A stretch of 14,068 nt of DNA from positions 1-14,068 of the forward strand of contig JBOHTO010000171.1 in NCBI GenBank assembly GCA_050733695.1, in the 5' to 3' direction. The position numbers and the translations under genes are program-made. The notes under the pieces are model-generated. The model ran no database searches. It was not told where the DNA came from and worked only from the letters and a program-made list of their open reading frames with translations. Position 1 is the first letter of the stretch. Each line of letters begins with the position of its first letter. This stretch comes from JBOHTO01 sp050733695. Lineage in GTDB: Bacteria > Gemmatimonadota > Gemmatimonadetes > Gemmatimonadales > Gemmatimonadaceae. This document shows, in pieces, positions 6,567-13,507 of the stretch.

Positions 6567-6846
6567 GGTCGGGTGTCGATCGCGTGAGCGTCCTGACCTC
6601 GCGGACCTCGGGTACCTGTTGTCTGAGCCGGACCTCGATTCCATGGATCATCGTGTCCGCCGTCATCTCGCAATCCGGGCAATCGCCGTTCATTCGCAGC
6701 ACGGCGATTCCGGTCGCCGCCTGGAACTCGAGCAGCTCGACCCCGAAGTTCTCGTGCAGCATGGGACGCAGGCCTTCGATCGCGTCGTTGATGCGGGTCT
6801 CGATCGCGGGGCGGCCACGGCCGGCTGGTCGTCGCAGCGGGGACAT
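6559..6846 (-). CDS. NifU C-terminal domain protein (Nfu-type Fe-S scaffold)
   Basis: A 95-residue single-domain protein. Residues 15-90 match the NifU C-terminal fold: IETRINDAIEGLRPML, then the cluster-binding C56-P-D-C59 in MNGDCPDCEMTADTM, then IHGIEVRLRQQVPEV. Most relatives read GACxGCP around the two cysteines; here it is GDCPDCE, still CxxC. Such Nfu proteins hold a [4Fe-4S] cluster, usually as a dimer bridged by the CxxC pairs, and hand it on. The mrp gene overlaps its end by 8 bases, so scaffold and carrier are very likely translated together and act in one delivery path. The ATG at 6846 lacks a Shine-Dalgarno but has a promoter-like TAACTT exactly 6 bases upstream, suggesting a leaderless message. 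Confidence 0.9.
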   Translation of the reverse strand: MSPLRRPAGRGRPAIETRINDAIEGLRPMLHENFGVELLEFQAATGIAVLRMNGDCPDCEMTADTMIHGIEVRLRQQVPEVREVRTLTRSTPDRA

Positions 6847-6852
6847 ATGCGC

Positions 6853-6880
6853 AAGTTAGGGAGCGGGTGGGGTAATTCAA
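6853..6880 (-). promoter_or_regulatory. Candidate promoter of the nifU-like/mrp/SAM hydrolase operon
   Basis: Read on the minus strand: TTGAAT (6880-6875), a 16-base spacer, then TAACTT (6858-6853), then 6 bases to the ATG. The -35 matches TTGACA at 4 of 6 and the -10 keeps the three most conserved bases of TATAAT. A start site the usual distance past the -10 would fall on or next to the start codon, giving a leaderless mRNA, which fits the lack of a ribosome site. Confidence 0.4.
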
Positions 6881-6942
6881 GCTGCGGAGCGTGCACGCCG
6901 GTCGTGGCTTGCCAGGTGTACGGTGCCCGCTGCTCGGCGACC

Positions 6943-8139
6943 CTAATCGAACCGCAGCCGCACCACGTAGTCGACTCCGAGCTCGTTCTCGGCAGGTGCG
7001 ACGGCCAGCGCCCGCCTGATCGCACCGCGCGCCAGATCTATGTTCGCCGCCCATTCCACAGTCGTCGCGTGCACGCCGTCGCGCTCGAACACATCCGCAA
7101 CACGCGGCTGACCCTCGGCGACCGCTCGCTCCACCCACAGCCGCCCCACACGGTCAAAGAAGATCGCCCTTACCGGCGCCTTGCGGTCCGGAACACCAAA
7201 CGGGAGATCACGCAGCGTCGCGCCGAAGCGGCGGGCACGCTGCGCCAGCACGGAATCAGCGCGCCTGGTCTCGGCGCTGCTCAGCTCCGGTCCCGTGACC
7301 TCGCGAGCGATCGTCCGGATCTCCGTTCCGTCCGCGGCGAACCATGTGATCGCATAGTTCGAGGTTATGGCTGTCGCCCACTCGCCCGTCGGGCTGTGTG
7401 CAACGAGGTGCTGCGAACCGAACGGCTGATGGACGTAACCCCGCACCCTCGCGCCACCCGACTGCACGTCGATGGCATGCATCGCGACCGTGCCTTCTGG
7501 AGGGGCCGGGACCACAACCGAGTCGGCGACATCGCCGTTCGGCGTCCGGTAGAACCGTATGGTGCCTGCCCTCGGTGTCTCCGGAATGGATCGCATGCCG
7601 ACATCGATCAACTGTCCGAGCGAATCGAACGTGATCGGCGCGAAGAGTCCGGCAGCCGAATGCGCCATTCGAATGGACGAGCGATACACGGCGTTCGAAT
7701 CCGACAGCGCGTAGGCGTTGTAGCGCGCGTTGCCCGTGTCGCGCACCCAGAGGAGGCCGTCAGGGCCAATGGCGAGACAGCATGGACCCAGGACCTCGCC
7801 GGGCCCGGAGCCCTTCCCCGCCACTCGGAAGAGAAAACCGCCATCGTCGGAGTACGCGCGCACGTTGTCCGATCCCGCATCGGCAACGAGAATGCGGCCG
7901 TCGCCATCTATGGCGACGCCCGTGACCGAGGCGAAGATGTAGTCGTCGCCCCGATCTTCGGCACCGATCGTCAGGTCCGGAATCCCGCGGATCTCCACCA
8001 CTTCGTGCGTCCGATTCTCCGGTGCCTCTCTGCCGCAGGCGACGGCGAACAGAAGCAGCGCGGCGGAGAAGAGACCGGCGGGGTGGCCGTCGCGCCTAGG
8101 GCACCGCGCGAGGTTGCTGGACGGATCGGTCAGCAGCAT
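6943..8139 (-). CDS. Six-bladed beta-propeller (NHL-like) lipoprotein
   Basis: A 398-residue predicted lipoprotein of unknown function. A hydrophobic segment (residues 22-34) ends in AVAC with C35 as the likely lipidated cysteine. From about 70 onward, propeller-blade repeats appear: VTGVAIDGDGRILVADAGSDNVRAYSDDG, then LAIGPDGLLWVRDTGNARYNAY, later FFDRVGRLWVERA. The GVAIDGDGRILVADAG type is characteristic of NHL/6-bladed propellers, which commonly bind proteins, peptides or sugars. No catalytic residues can be assigned. A double cysteine (CC near 118-119) is uncommon for an exported protein and might form a disulphide. Start: ATG at 8139, with TAGATT exactly 6 bases upstream and no Shine-Dalgarno. 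It lies 174 bases after ligD and 96 bases before the nifU-like gene, probably a single transcription unit. The substrate is unknown. Confidence 0.82.
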   Translation of the reverse strand: MLLTDPSSNLARCPRRDGHPAGLFSAALLLFAVACGREAPENRTHEVVEIRGIPDLTIGAEDRGDDYIFASVTGVAIDGDGRILVADAGSDNVRAYSDDGGFLFRVAGKGSGPGEVLGPCCLAIGPDGLLWVRDTGNARYNAYALSDSNAVYRSSIRMAHSAAGLFAPITFDSLGQLIDVGMRSIPETPRAGTIRFYRTPNGDVADSVVVPAPPEGTVAMHAIDVQSGGARVRGYVHQPFGSQHLVAHSPTGEWATAITSNYAITWFAADGTEIRTIAREVTGPELSSAETRRADSVLAQRARRFGATLRDLPFGVPDRKAPVRAIFFDRVGRLWVERAVAEGQPRVADVFERDGVHATTVEWAANIDLARGAIRRALAVAPAENELGVDYVVRLRFD

Positions 8140-8145
8140 AGGGAT

Positions 8146-8151
8146 AATCTA
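8146..8151 (-). promoter_or_regulatory. Candidate -10 element for a leaderless propeller mRNA
   Basis: Minus-strand TAGATT (5 of 6 to TATAAT) ends exactly 6 bases before the ATG of the beta-propeller gene, the same spacing as at the nifU-like gene. I found no good -35 hexamer at 16-18 bases upstream. Confidence 0.35.
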
Positions 8152-8165
8152 AACCGGTCGCGAAA

Positions 8166-8301
8166 ATGGATTCCCGCTTTCGCGAGAATGACGGCGTGGT
8201 GGACGGCGGAATGGCGACATGGTCGATGGCGGGAATGACGGCGTGGTGGACGGCGGAATGGCGACATGCGATGGCGGGAATGACGGCGTGGTGGACGGCG
8301 G
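8166..8301. repeat. Intergenic tandem repeat (45-47 bp period) headed by a REP-like hairpin
   Basis: A 24-base core is present in three identical copies at 8186-8209, 8233-8256 and 8278-8301, separated by near-identical 23- and 21-base segments, the second lacking 2 bases. At the head, 8170-8189 (ATTCCCGC, loop TTTC, GCGAGAAT) forms a stem with 7 of 8 pairs. The head closely resembles, from memory, the ATTCCCGC-TTTCGCGGGAAT-type dispersed repeats common between genes in many Proteobacteria. The whole fills most of the gap between the ligD stop and the propeller start and could act as the ligD transcript end or a recombination site. No gene is convincing here. Confidence 0.85.
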
Positions 8302-8312
8302 CGACGACGACA

Positions 8313-11009
8313 TCAACCCTGTACGCCACCGGCAAGCCGCTCGAGCACCTTCTCCAGATCCGGCTTCTGCCCCAGAACCGCGACCACCGGATCGCTGGCC
8401 ATTCGCTCCATCCGCTCGCGCGCGTTCCGTATGGTGAACGCGCGCGGGTCCAGCGACTCGTCGACTTCCTCCCACGTGAGCGGCATCGAGACAGTCGCCC
8501 CGGGTAACGGCCGCATGCTGAACGGAGCCACGATGAGCTGCCCGTGCCTGTTCTGCAGATAATCCAGGTACACCTTGTCCCCGCGCTTCGTCACGTGCCT
8601 CGTGATGGTCACCGTCTCGCGCAACTCCCGGAGCACCAGCCGCGCAAGCAGCTCGCCCAGCGTTCGCGACTGCGCATACGTCATCTGCCGGCCGAGTGGA
8701 AGCAGGATGTGCAGACCCGTCTTCCCCGTGGTCTTCACGTAGTTCGGAAGGCCCGCGCCGTCACACAGACCGTGCAGCACCTGCGCAGCGCGAATGACGT
8801 CGGAGAATGGCGCCTCCTTGGGATCGAGATCGATCACGCACCAGTCGGGCAGTTCGAGCGATCCCACGCGGCTGGCCCAGATGTGCAGCGGGATCGTCCC
8901 CATGTTCGCGATGTAGACGATCGATTCGACATCGTCGCACACGAAGTAGCGGACATCGCGCTGCGAATCCTCGCTCCAGATCGGCACGGTGCGCATCCAG
9001 TCCGGCGCGAAATCGGGAGCGTCCTTCTGGTAGAACGACTTGCCATCGATCCCGTCGGGGAAGCGCGTCAGCACGAGCGGCCGGTTTCTCAGATACGGCA
9101 GCAGCCATGGCGACAGCGCGCGATAGTACTCGATGAGATCGCCCTTGGTGTAGCCCTCGACGGGCCAGAATACCTTCTTCTGGTTGGAGAGGTTCACCGT
9201 CTTGCGGACTGGCTCTCTGGCAGCCGCGGCGGCGGCCGCGGCCGGCGGCGGGTCGTTCGCGCCGATCGTCGCCGCTGTTTCGCCGGGTGAAACGTGGGCG
9301 GCTGGCACGCCGGCGTCCTCTGTCCAGCCCTGGCGCTCGCAGTCGGCCGGACTCTTGTCCTCGCGCAGGCGGAGAAAGGCCGGGTGGCGGAGCACTCCGT
9401 CGGGCGTCCACTCGCGGAACCGCACCTCACACACCTGCAGGGGCTCCACCCACGTCGTCGTCCGTGTCTCGGGGATGTCACTGCTCGGCAGGGGGTCGGC
9501 GCCCGGAACCGCGACGGGTCCCATGCATGGAGCGTCGCTGCGCACCGCGGGCGCGAGCAGTCGCTGTATCTCGTCCAGCTTCGCGCCGTCGAACCCCGTT
9601 CCCGCGCGGCCCGCATACACGAGAGTTCCATTCACGAGGTCGCCGAGTTGCAGAGCGCCGAAGTGTGCGCGCGTGCGCTTTGGCTCGGTGAAGCCGACGA
9701 TGATGAAGTCGCCCGTTCGCTCCGCCTTGATCTTGAGCCACGAGTCGCTGCGCCCGCTCCTGTACGCCGAGTCGCCCTTCTTTGCGATAATGCCTTCGAG
9801 TCCGTGCGCGCCCACTTCGCGCAGGAACGCCTCGCCTTCACGCTCCATGTGGTCCAGCGTGCGTACGGGTCCGAGTTTCGGCACGGCCTGCATCAGAAGC
9901 TCCTTTCGCTTCACCAGGGGCAGAGTGCGGAGGTCGAAATCCTCGAACGCGAGGAAGTCGAAAGCGAAGAATGTGGCCGGCAGCTCCACGGCCGCCCTGC
10001 GGATGTCGAGCGTCGACGACAGACGCCCTCTCTGCTGCAGGCGCGCGAAGCTCGGCATTCCCTTTTCGTCCAGCACCACGACCTCGCCGTCGATGATGCA
10101 CTCATCCAGCGGCAGCGCCTTTATCGCACGCGCTATCTCGGGAAACACAGCCGTGTAGTCGTTGCCCTTGCGCGTGAGCAGCAACGCTTCGCCGTCCGAC
10201 TTGCTCGCCAGCAGACGGTAGCCATCGAGCTTGAGTTCGAACAGCCAGCCGTCGCGCGTGAACGCATCCTCTCTGGGCTCGGCGAGCATGACCCCGGCGT
10301 GGCGCGGATCGACACGTGCGCGCGCCGCCATCGCTTCCGGCCCTGCCCTGTCGGGCTCCCGGCCACCGGTGTCTGGTGCTGCCACCGACTTCTGCAGCTC
10401 GCGGCGGAGCGTCGCCACCGGGCTCTCGCCCGCCTTCAGCTCCTCGACCGTCAGCCCCGAGAGCACAGACACCTCGGAGAACGGTTCACCTGCCCGCGTC
10501 ATCCAGGCGTCGCGTTCCTTGATGAGCAGCCAGTCCTTCTCGCTCTTCTTGATCTTCACCAACGTCCACTTTCCGAAGAGCTTGTAGCCCTTGAGCTCGA
10601 AGAGCAGCTTCCCCTTCTCCAGACCCTGGCGCCAGTCCTCGAGCGGCACCCATTCGCCCCGGTCCCAGACGATCACCCCGCCTGCGCCGTAGTTCCCCTT
10701 CGGGATGATCCCCTCGAAATCTCCGTACTCCAGCGGATGGTCCTCGACCTTGACGGCGAGCCGTTTGTCGTTCATGTCGTACGACGGGCCCTTTGGTACC
10801 GCCCATGATCGCAGCACGCCATCCATCTCCAGTCGCAGATCGAAGTGGAGCTGCCGCGCGGCGTGCTTGTGGACGACGAAGAGATGGCCCTCGTCGGGCG
10901 ACACCGTACCCACCGGTTCGGGCGATCGGTCGGCCGACCGTTTGGCCCGATATCTGTCCAGGGCGTCCGCTTTTTCGTTCGGCGGTTCGGATTCGCCTCT
11001 TGCGGCCAC
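8313..11009 (-). CDS. ligD: Multifunctional ATP-dependent DNA ligase LigD (PE-LIG-POL) for non-homologous end joining
   Basis: An 898-residue, full-length LigD for sealing double-strand breaks held by Ku. Domain order is that of the Pseudomonas enzyme. The 3'-phosphoesterase domain (about 40-170) has H49, H55, D57, R59, H91 and Y95, each exactly 7 residues beyond the P. aeruginosa LigD active-site residues as I recall them. The ligase domain (about 240-550) has nucleophile K260 in FELKLDGYR, IIDGEVV at 305-311, EGIIAKK at 405-411 and WLKIK at 424-428. The primase/polymerase domain (about 603-895) has catalytic D727 and D729 in VIDLDP. A poly-Ala linker (590-598) separates ligase and polymerase. 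The start is GTG at 11009, followed by the usual LDRYRAKR...PEP lead; no strong ribosome site. It diverges from ku across 64 bases. All key residues are intact, so it should be active. Confidence 0.97.
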   Translation of the reverse strand: MAARGESEPPNEKADALDRYRAKRSADRSPEPVGTVSPDEGHLFVVHKHAARQLHFDLRLEMDGVLRSWAVPKGPSYDMNDKRLAVKVEDHPLEYGDFEGIIPKGNYGAGGVIVWDRGEWVPLEDWRQGLEKGKLLFELKGYKLFGKWTLVKIKKSEKDWLLIKERDAWMTRAGEPFSEVSVLSGLTVEELKAGESPVATLRRELQKSVAAPDTGGREPDRAGPEAMAARARVDPRHAGVMLAEPREDAFTRDGWLFELKLDGYRLLASKSDGEALLLTRKGNDYTAVFPEIARAIKALPLDECIIDGEVVVLDEKGMPSFARLQQRGRLSSTLDIRRAAVELPATFFAFDFLAFEDFDLRTLPLVKRKELLMQAVPKLGPVRTLDHMEREGEAFLREVGAHGLEGIIAKKGDSAYRSGRSDSWLKIKAERTGDFIIVGFTEPKRTRAHFGALQLGDLVNGTLVYAGRAGTGFDGAKLDEIQRLLAPAVRSDAPCMGPVAVPGADPLPSSDIPETRTTTWVEPLQVCEVRFREWTPDGVLRHPAFLRLREDKSPADCERQGWTEDAGVPAAHVSPGETAATIGANDPPPAAAAAAAAREPVRKTVNLSNQKKVFWPVEGYTKGDLIEYYRALSPWLLPYLRNRPLVLTRFPDGIDGKSFYQKDAPDFAPDWMRTVPIWSEDSQRDVRYFVCDDVESIVYIANMGTIPLHIWASRVGSLELPDWCVIDLDPKEAPFSDVIRAAQVLHGLCDGAGLPNYVKTTGKTGLHILLPLGRQMTYAQSRTLGELLARLVLRELRETVTITRHVTKRGDKVYLDYLQNRHGQLIVAPFSMRPLPGATVSMPLTWEEVDESLDPRAFTIRNARERMERMASDPVVAVLGQKPDLEKVLERLAGGVQG

Positions 11010-11023
11010 GTGTCTGTGGGGTA

Positions 11024-11053
11024 AGGGTAAATGCAGGTGCGCTCGAATCTCAA
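11024..11053 (-). promoter_or_regulatory. ligD: Candidate ligD promoter in the ligD-ku divergent gap
   Basis: Minus strand: TTGAGA (11053-11048), an 18-base spacer, then TACCCT (11029-11024), 14 bases before the ligD GTG. The -35 is 5 of 6 to consensus; the -10 keeps only its first, second and last bases. The same gap carries GGTAAG (11020-11025) and CTTACC (11068-11073), an inverted pair placed near each gene start that might be an operator or chance. I could not identify a convincing promoter for ku on the plus strand. Confidence 0.28.
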
Positions 11054-11073
11054 ACCCTCAAAACTCGCTTACC

Positions 11074-11928
11074 ATGCCAGCCCGATCCATCGGAACCGCC
11101 ACCATCTCCTTCGGACTCGTCTCCGTCCCCGTGAACGTGTACTCGTCCGCCGAGTCAAAGGCGAGCGTCTCGTTCAATATGCTGCACAGGAAGTGCGGCA
11201 CGCGACTCAAGCAGTATTACACCTGCCCGAAGGACGGCGAAACCGTGACGCGCGACGAGACGGTGAAGGGCTACGAGTTCGCCAAGGATCAGTACGTCGT
11301 CTTCACGCCGGAGGAGCTCAAGGCGCTGGAGGAGAAGGCGACAAGTCTCATCGACATAGCCGAATTCGTGCCGCTCGCCGAAGTCGATCGGGAGTATCTG
11401 GAGAAGGTCTACTACCTCGGACCCGACAAGGGCGGGGATCGGGCCTATCGATTGCTCGCCGAGGCGCTGAAGGACACCGGGCGCGCCGCGCTTGGGCAGT
11501 ACGCCGTTCGCGGCCAGCAGCATCTGGTGTTGCTCAGACCGTTGAACGGCGTGCTGGTGATGGAGCAGTTGCACTACGCGGACGAAGTCCGACCCACGAC
11601 CGAAGTGCCGCTGACCGAGGGAGACGTGAAGCCGGCGGAGCTCGCGCTCGCGAAGCAGCTCATCGAGCAGGCGTCCAACGAGGAGTTCCAGCCGGACAAG
11701 TACAGTGACACCGTTCGGGAGCGAGTGCTGGAGACGATTCAGCAGAAGGTGGAGGGGCAGGACATCACCGTGGGTGATGTCGTCACGGACACCGGCGGCA
11801 AGATCATCGATCTCATGGATGCACTCAAGGCAAGTCTCGCCCGCGGCAAGGCCGGCGGTGAGAGCGAGCAAGGCGGCACGGCGGGGGAGGGACAGAAGAG
11901 GGATGAGGCCGGCCGGAAGGCGTCGTGA
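11074..11928 (+). CDS. ku: Ku protein, bacterial non-homologous end-joining DNA-end-binding factor
   Basis: A 284-residue bacterial Ku, normal in length. The start is the classic SIGTATISFGLVSVPVNVYSS (residues 5-25), followed by FNMLHRKCGTRLKQYYTCP (34-52) and the beta-barrel/ring core to about 245, including EFVPLAEVDREYLEKVYYLGPDKG (97-120) and VLMEQLHYADEVRP-type strands near 160-174. The tail from 256 is Lys/Gly/Glu-rich and short, as in minimal Ku proteins whose tails contact DNA or LigD. It forms a homodimeric ring on DNA ends and recruits LigD, encoded divergently next door. The ATG at 11074 was chosen because it starts the conserved block; the frame is open far upstream as antisense to ligD. 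There is no Shine-Dalgarno before the ATG. Its stop overlaps the next start by 4 bases. Confidence 0.97.
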   Translation: MPARSIGTATISFGLVSVPVNVYSSAESKASVSFNMLHRKCGTRLKQYYTCPKDGETVTRDETVKGYEFAKDQYVVFTPEELKALEEKATSLIDIAEFVPLAEVDREYLEKVYYLGPDKGGDRAYRLLAEALKDTGRAALGQYAVRGQQHLVLLRPLNGVLVMEQLHYADEVRPTTEVPLTEGDVKPAELALAKQLIEQASNEEFQPDKYSDTVRERVLETIQQKVEGQDITVGDVVTDTGGKIIDLMDALKASLARGKAGGESEQGGTAGEGQKRDEAGRKAS

Positions 11929-12650
11929 GGATTCACGCCGGCACGAGCGGCTTCGCCTTCAAGGAATGGAAGGGCGTGTTCTATCCCGGTGACCTCCCTG
12001 CTGACGGAATGCTGGGCTTCTACGCGGGGCGGTTTCCGACGGTCGAGATCAACAACACGTTCTATCGGCTGCCAAAGGAGAAGGTGCTGAAGGAGTGGGC
12101 GGCGGCGGTGCCCGGCGGGTTCAGGTTCGCGATCAAGGCGAGCCAGCGCATCACGCACCGCGCGCGACTGAAGGCGGAGGCCGCCGAACCGACCGAATAC
12201 CTGCTGCGCGTGACAGCGGTGCTCGGCGAGAAGCTGGGACCGATTCTCTTTCAGCTCCCGCCGAACCTGAAGAAGGACGTCGAGCGGTTGCGCGCTTTTC
12301 TCGGCGTGCTGCCGGAGGACGGCGCCCGGAAGTTCACCTTCGAGTTCCGGCACGAGAGCTGGTTCGATCAGGACGTATACGACGCATTGCGCGAGCGGGA
12401 CGCTGCGCTGTGCATCGCGGAGCAGGATGACTTCGCGGTTCCCGTCGTGGCCACCGCGTCGTGGGGATATCTCAGGCTGCACCGGCTCGACTACGGCGAT
12501 GCGGCGTTGGCTGAATGGGCTCGCCGCATCCGGAGCGAGCCGTGGGAGGAGGTGTACGTGTTCTTCAAGCACGACGAGAGCGCGACGGGAGCATCGGGTC
12601 CTTCCGGCGTGGACGCGTTTGCGCGGGTCGCGGCCGAGGCATCACGATAG
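11925..12650 (+). CDS. DUF72 (YecE-like) TIM-barrel protein
   Basis: A 241-residue protein of the DUF72 family, function unknown. Family landmarks are all present: HAGTSGFAFKEWKGVFYP (4-21), TVEINNTFYRLP (39-50), FAIKASQRITH (68-78), GPILFQLPPN (105-114), FEFRHESWF (139-147), YLRLHRLDYG (182-191) and VYVFFKHDESATGASG (210-225). Relatives usually read NND or NDxxG in the last block; here it is KHDESATG. Length is normal. The start GTG at 11925 overlaps the ku stop (GTGA), so both are made from one mRNA with coupled translation. That placement suggests a role connected with Ku-LigD end joining or with the same stress, but no DUF72 biochemistry supports this directly. Confidence 0.9.
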   Translation: MRIHAGTSGFAFKEWKGVFYPGDLPADGMLGFYAGRFPTVEINNTFYRLPKEKVLKEWAAAVPGGFRFAIKASQRITHRARLKAEAAEPTEYLLRVTAVLGEKLGPILFQLPPNLKKDVERLRAFLGVLPEDGARKFTFEFRHESWFDQDVYDALRERDAALCIAEQDDFAVPVVATASWGYLRLHRLDYGDAALAEWARRIRSEPWEEVYVFFKHDESATGASGPSGVDAFARVAAEASR

Positions 12651-12652
12651 AT

Positions 12653-12673
12653 CTGACGACGTCCCGCCGTCAG
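12653..12673. terminator. Hairpin after the ku-DUF72 operon
   Basis: CTGACG (12653-12658) pairs perfectly with CGTCAG (12668-12673) across a 9-base loop, 2 bases after the DUF72 stop. No T run follows, so it may be a factor-assisted or processing hairpin rather than an intrinsic terminator. Confidence 0.35.
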
Positions 12674-12725
12674 TGTTGGCGACCGGAACATCGTGGCACC
12701 GGTAGCACCCGTTTCGTCGTGATCA

Positions 12726-12740
12726 CCGCCACGCTGGCGG
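12726..12740. terminator. Hairpin after the minus-strand membrane protein gene
   Basis: CCGCCA and TGGCGG form a perfect 6-bp stem with a CGC loop, 9 bases downstream of the minus-strand stop at 12750. With the hairpin at 12653-12673 it gives each of the two convergent genes its own stem-loop. No T run is visible on the minus strand. Confidence 0.35.
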
Positions 12741-12749
12741 GCGGCGAAC

Positions 12750-13493
12750 TCAGCCCCCGTCGCGCGGCAGAGCCAGTGTCACGTTGCCGTTCTCATCGAG
12801 GAACTCGAGACTCGGAGCCCCCGTGGAGTCGACCCGCATGCGGATGCGGGGGCGGCCCATCGGATCGGACAGATCAACCGCCGCCGAGCGACTCACATCG
12901 CGCCCTACGTACACGCGCGGTGCGTACAGCGGCACCCCGTTGCGCGGCTGGGCCCACTGCCGGAGCGCCGCCTCGCGCGCCTCGCCCTCGGGCATGGCCA
13001 TGATCGAATCGCGCTCCTGGACCAGATCGAAGATGTCTGCATCGGTACGATCGCCGATCGTCAGACCCATGCGGCGGACGCCATTGTTGTCTGCGTAGTT
13101 CAGCACGACGATCTGGTCCTGATTGAACTGATCGAAGGAGAGGGCGGCGTTCGCCGTGAACGTGCCGTCGGGACGGCGATGCCCCTGGAAGGTGAGCCCG
13201 CCGTTCTCCGTGCCCTCGTCGTTGAAGAAGATGATTCCGGGCCGCGAACCACCGGGATAGCCGAACGGCTTGCCCTTGTAGATCGGGCCGATCGACCGCT
13301 CCCTGTTCGAGATGACCATCCTCAGCTTCCCGTCCGGCTCGACGATGTTGATGCGCTCGACATCTATCTCGTCGAAGCGATGCTTCTCGTCGCCCTGCCG
13401 GAATGCAGCGACAGTGAGCACGACGAAGAGCAGCGTCATCAGCCCTGCGTACGCCTTGAGCATCCGCAACTCGCGGAGAATGCGGTTGTCCAT
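12750..13493 (-). CDS. Membrane-anchored protein of unknown function
   Basis: A 247-residue protein I do not recognise. Residues 13-31 (KAYAGLMTLLFVVLTVAAF) form one membrane anchor with a basic N-terminus, predicting a protein mostly outside the cytoplasmic membrane. The rest is rich in short beta-strands with a recurring turn: VEPDGKLRMVISN (51-63), FFNDEGTENGGLTF (89-102), LSDPMGRPRIRMRVDSTGAPSLEFLDENGNVTLAL split over 208-242. These D-x-x-G turns between strands suggest a repetitive beta fold. No cysteines and no catalytic motif are visible. The ATG at 13493 was chosen because CAGGAG lies 7 bases upstream and the hydrophobic anchor follows; the frame continues 38 codons upstream with Arg-rich non-conserved sequence. 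It starts 14 bases after the esterase relic's stop, so the two probably shared an operon. Confidence 0.85.
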   Translation of the reverse strand: MDNRILRELRMLKAYAGLMTLLFVVLTVAAFRQGDEKHRFDEIDVERINIVEPDGKLRMVISNRERSIGPIYKGKPFGYPGGSRPGIIFFNDEGTENGGLTFQGHRRPDGTFTANAALSFDQFNQDQIVVLNYADNNGVRRMGLTIGDRTDADIFDLVQERDSIMAMPEGEAREAALRQWAQPRNGVPLYAPRVYVGRDVSRSAAVDLSDPMGRPRIRMRVDSTGAPSLEFLDENGNVTLALPRDGG

Positions 13494-13507
13494 GGTCTGG
13501 CTCCTGA

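Noticed and set aside
5226..6587. 453-codon open frame on the plus strand
   Set aside because: Antisense shadow of mrp and the SAM hydrolase, His/Arg-rich with no recognisable fold.
6567..6644. N-terminal extension of Mrp from an ATG at 6644
   Set aside because: The extra 26 residues are low-complexity and overlap the conserved nifU-like gene by 86 bases; the GTG at 6566 starts right at the MIP18 domain.
6403..8238. 611-codon open frame on the plus strand
   Set aside because: It is antisense to the nifU-like and propeller genes, Arg-rich without domains, and an expected shadow at high GC.
8186..8301. Repeat-separator pattern resembling a short CRISPR array (three 24-base repeats, 21-23 base gaps)
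   Set aside because: The separators are nearly identical to each other, so this is a tandem repeat and not an array with unique spacers; no cas genes are present.
8096..8507. Small open frames over the intergenic repeat, including one giving SFSRKRESIF-like peptide
   Set aside because: Such peptides are the familiar false translation of the ATTCCCGC-type dispersed repeat, and the frames overlap ligD or the propeller gene on the other strand.
9294..10808. 504-codon open frame on the plus strand
   Set aside because: It is antisense to ligD, which has intact domains and catalytic residues; the antisense product shows no domain pattern.
8313..12650. Anti-phage defence island reading of the ligD-ku-DUF72 locus
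   Set aside because: No defence-specific domain, mobile element or unusual composition is visible; a standard NHEJ locus explains it better.
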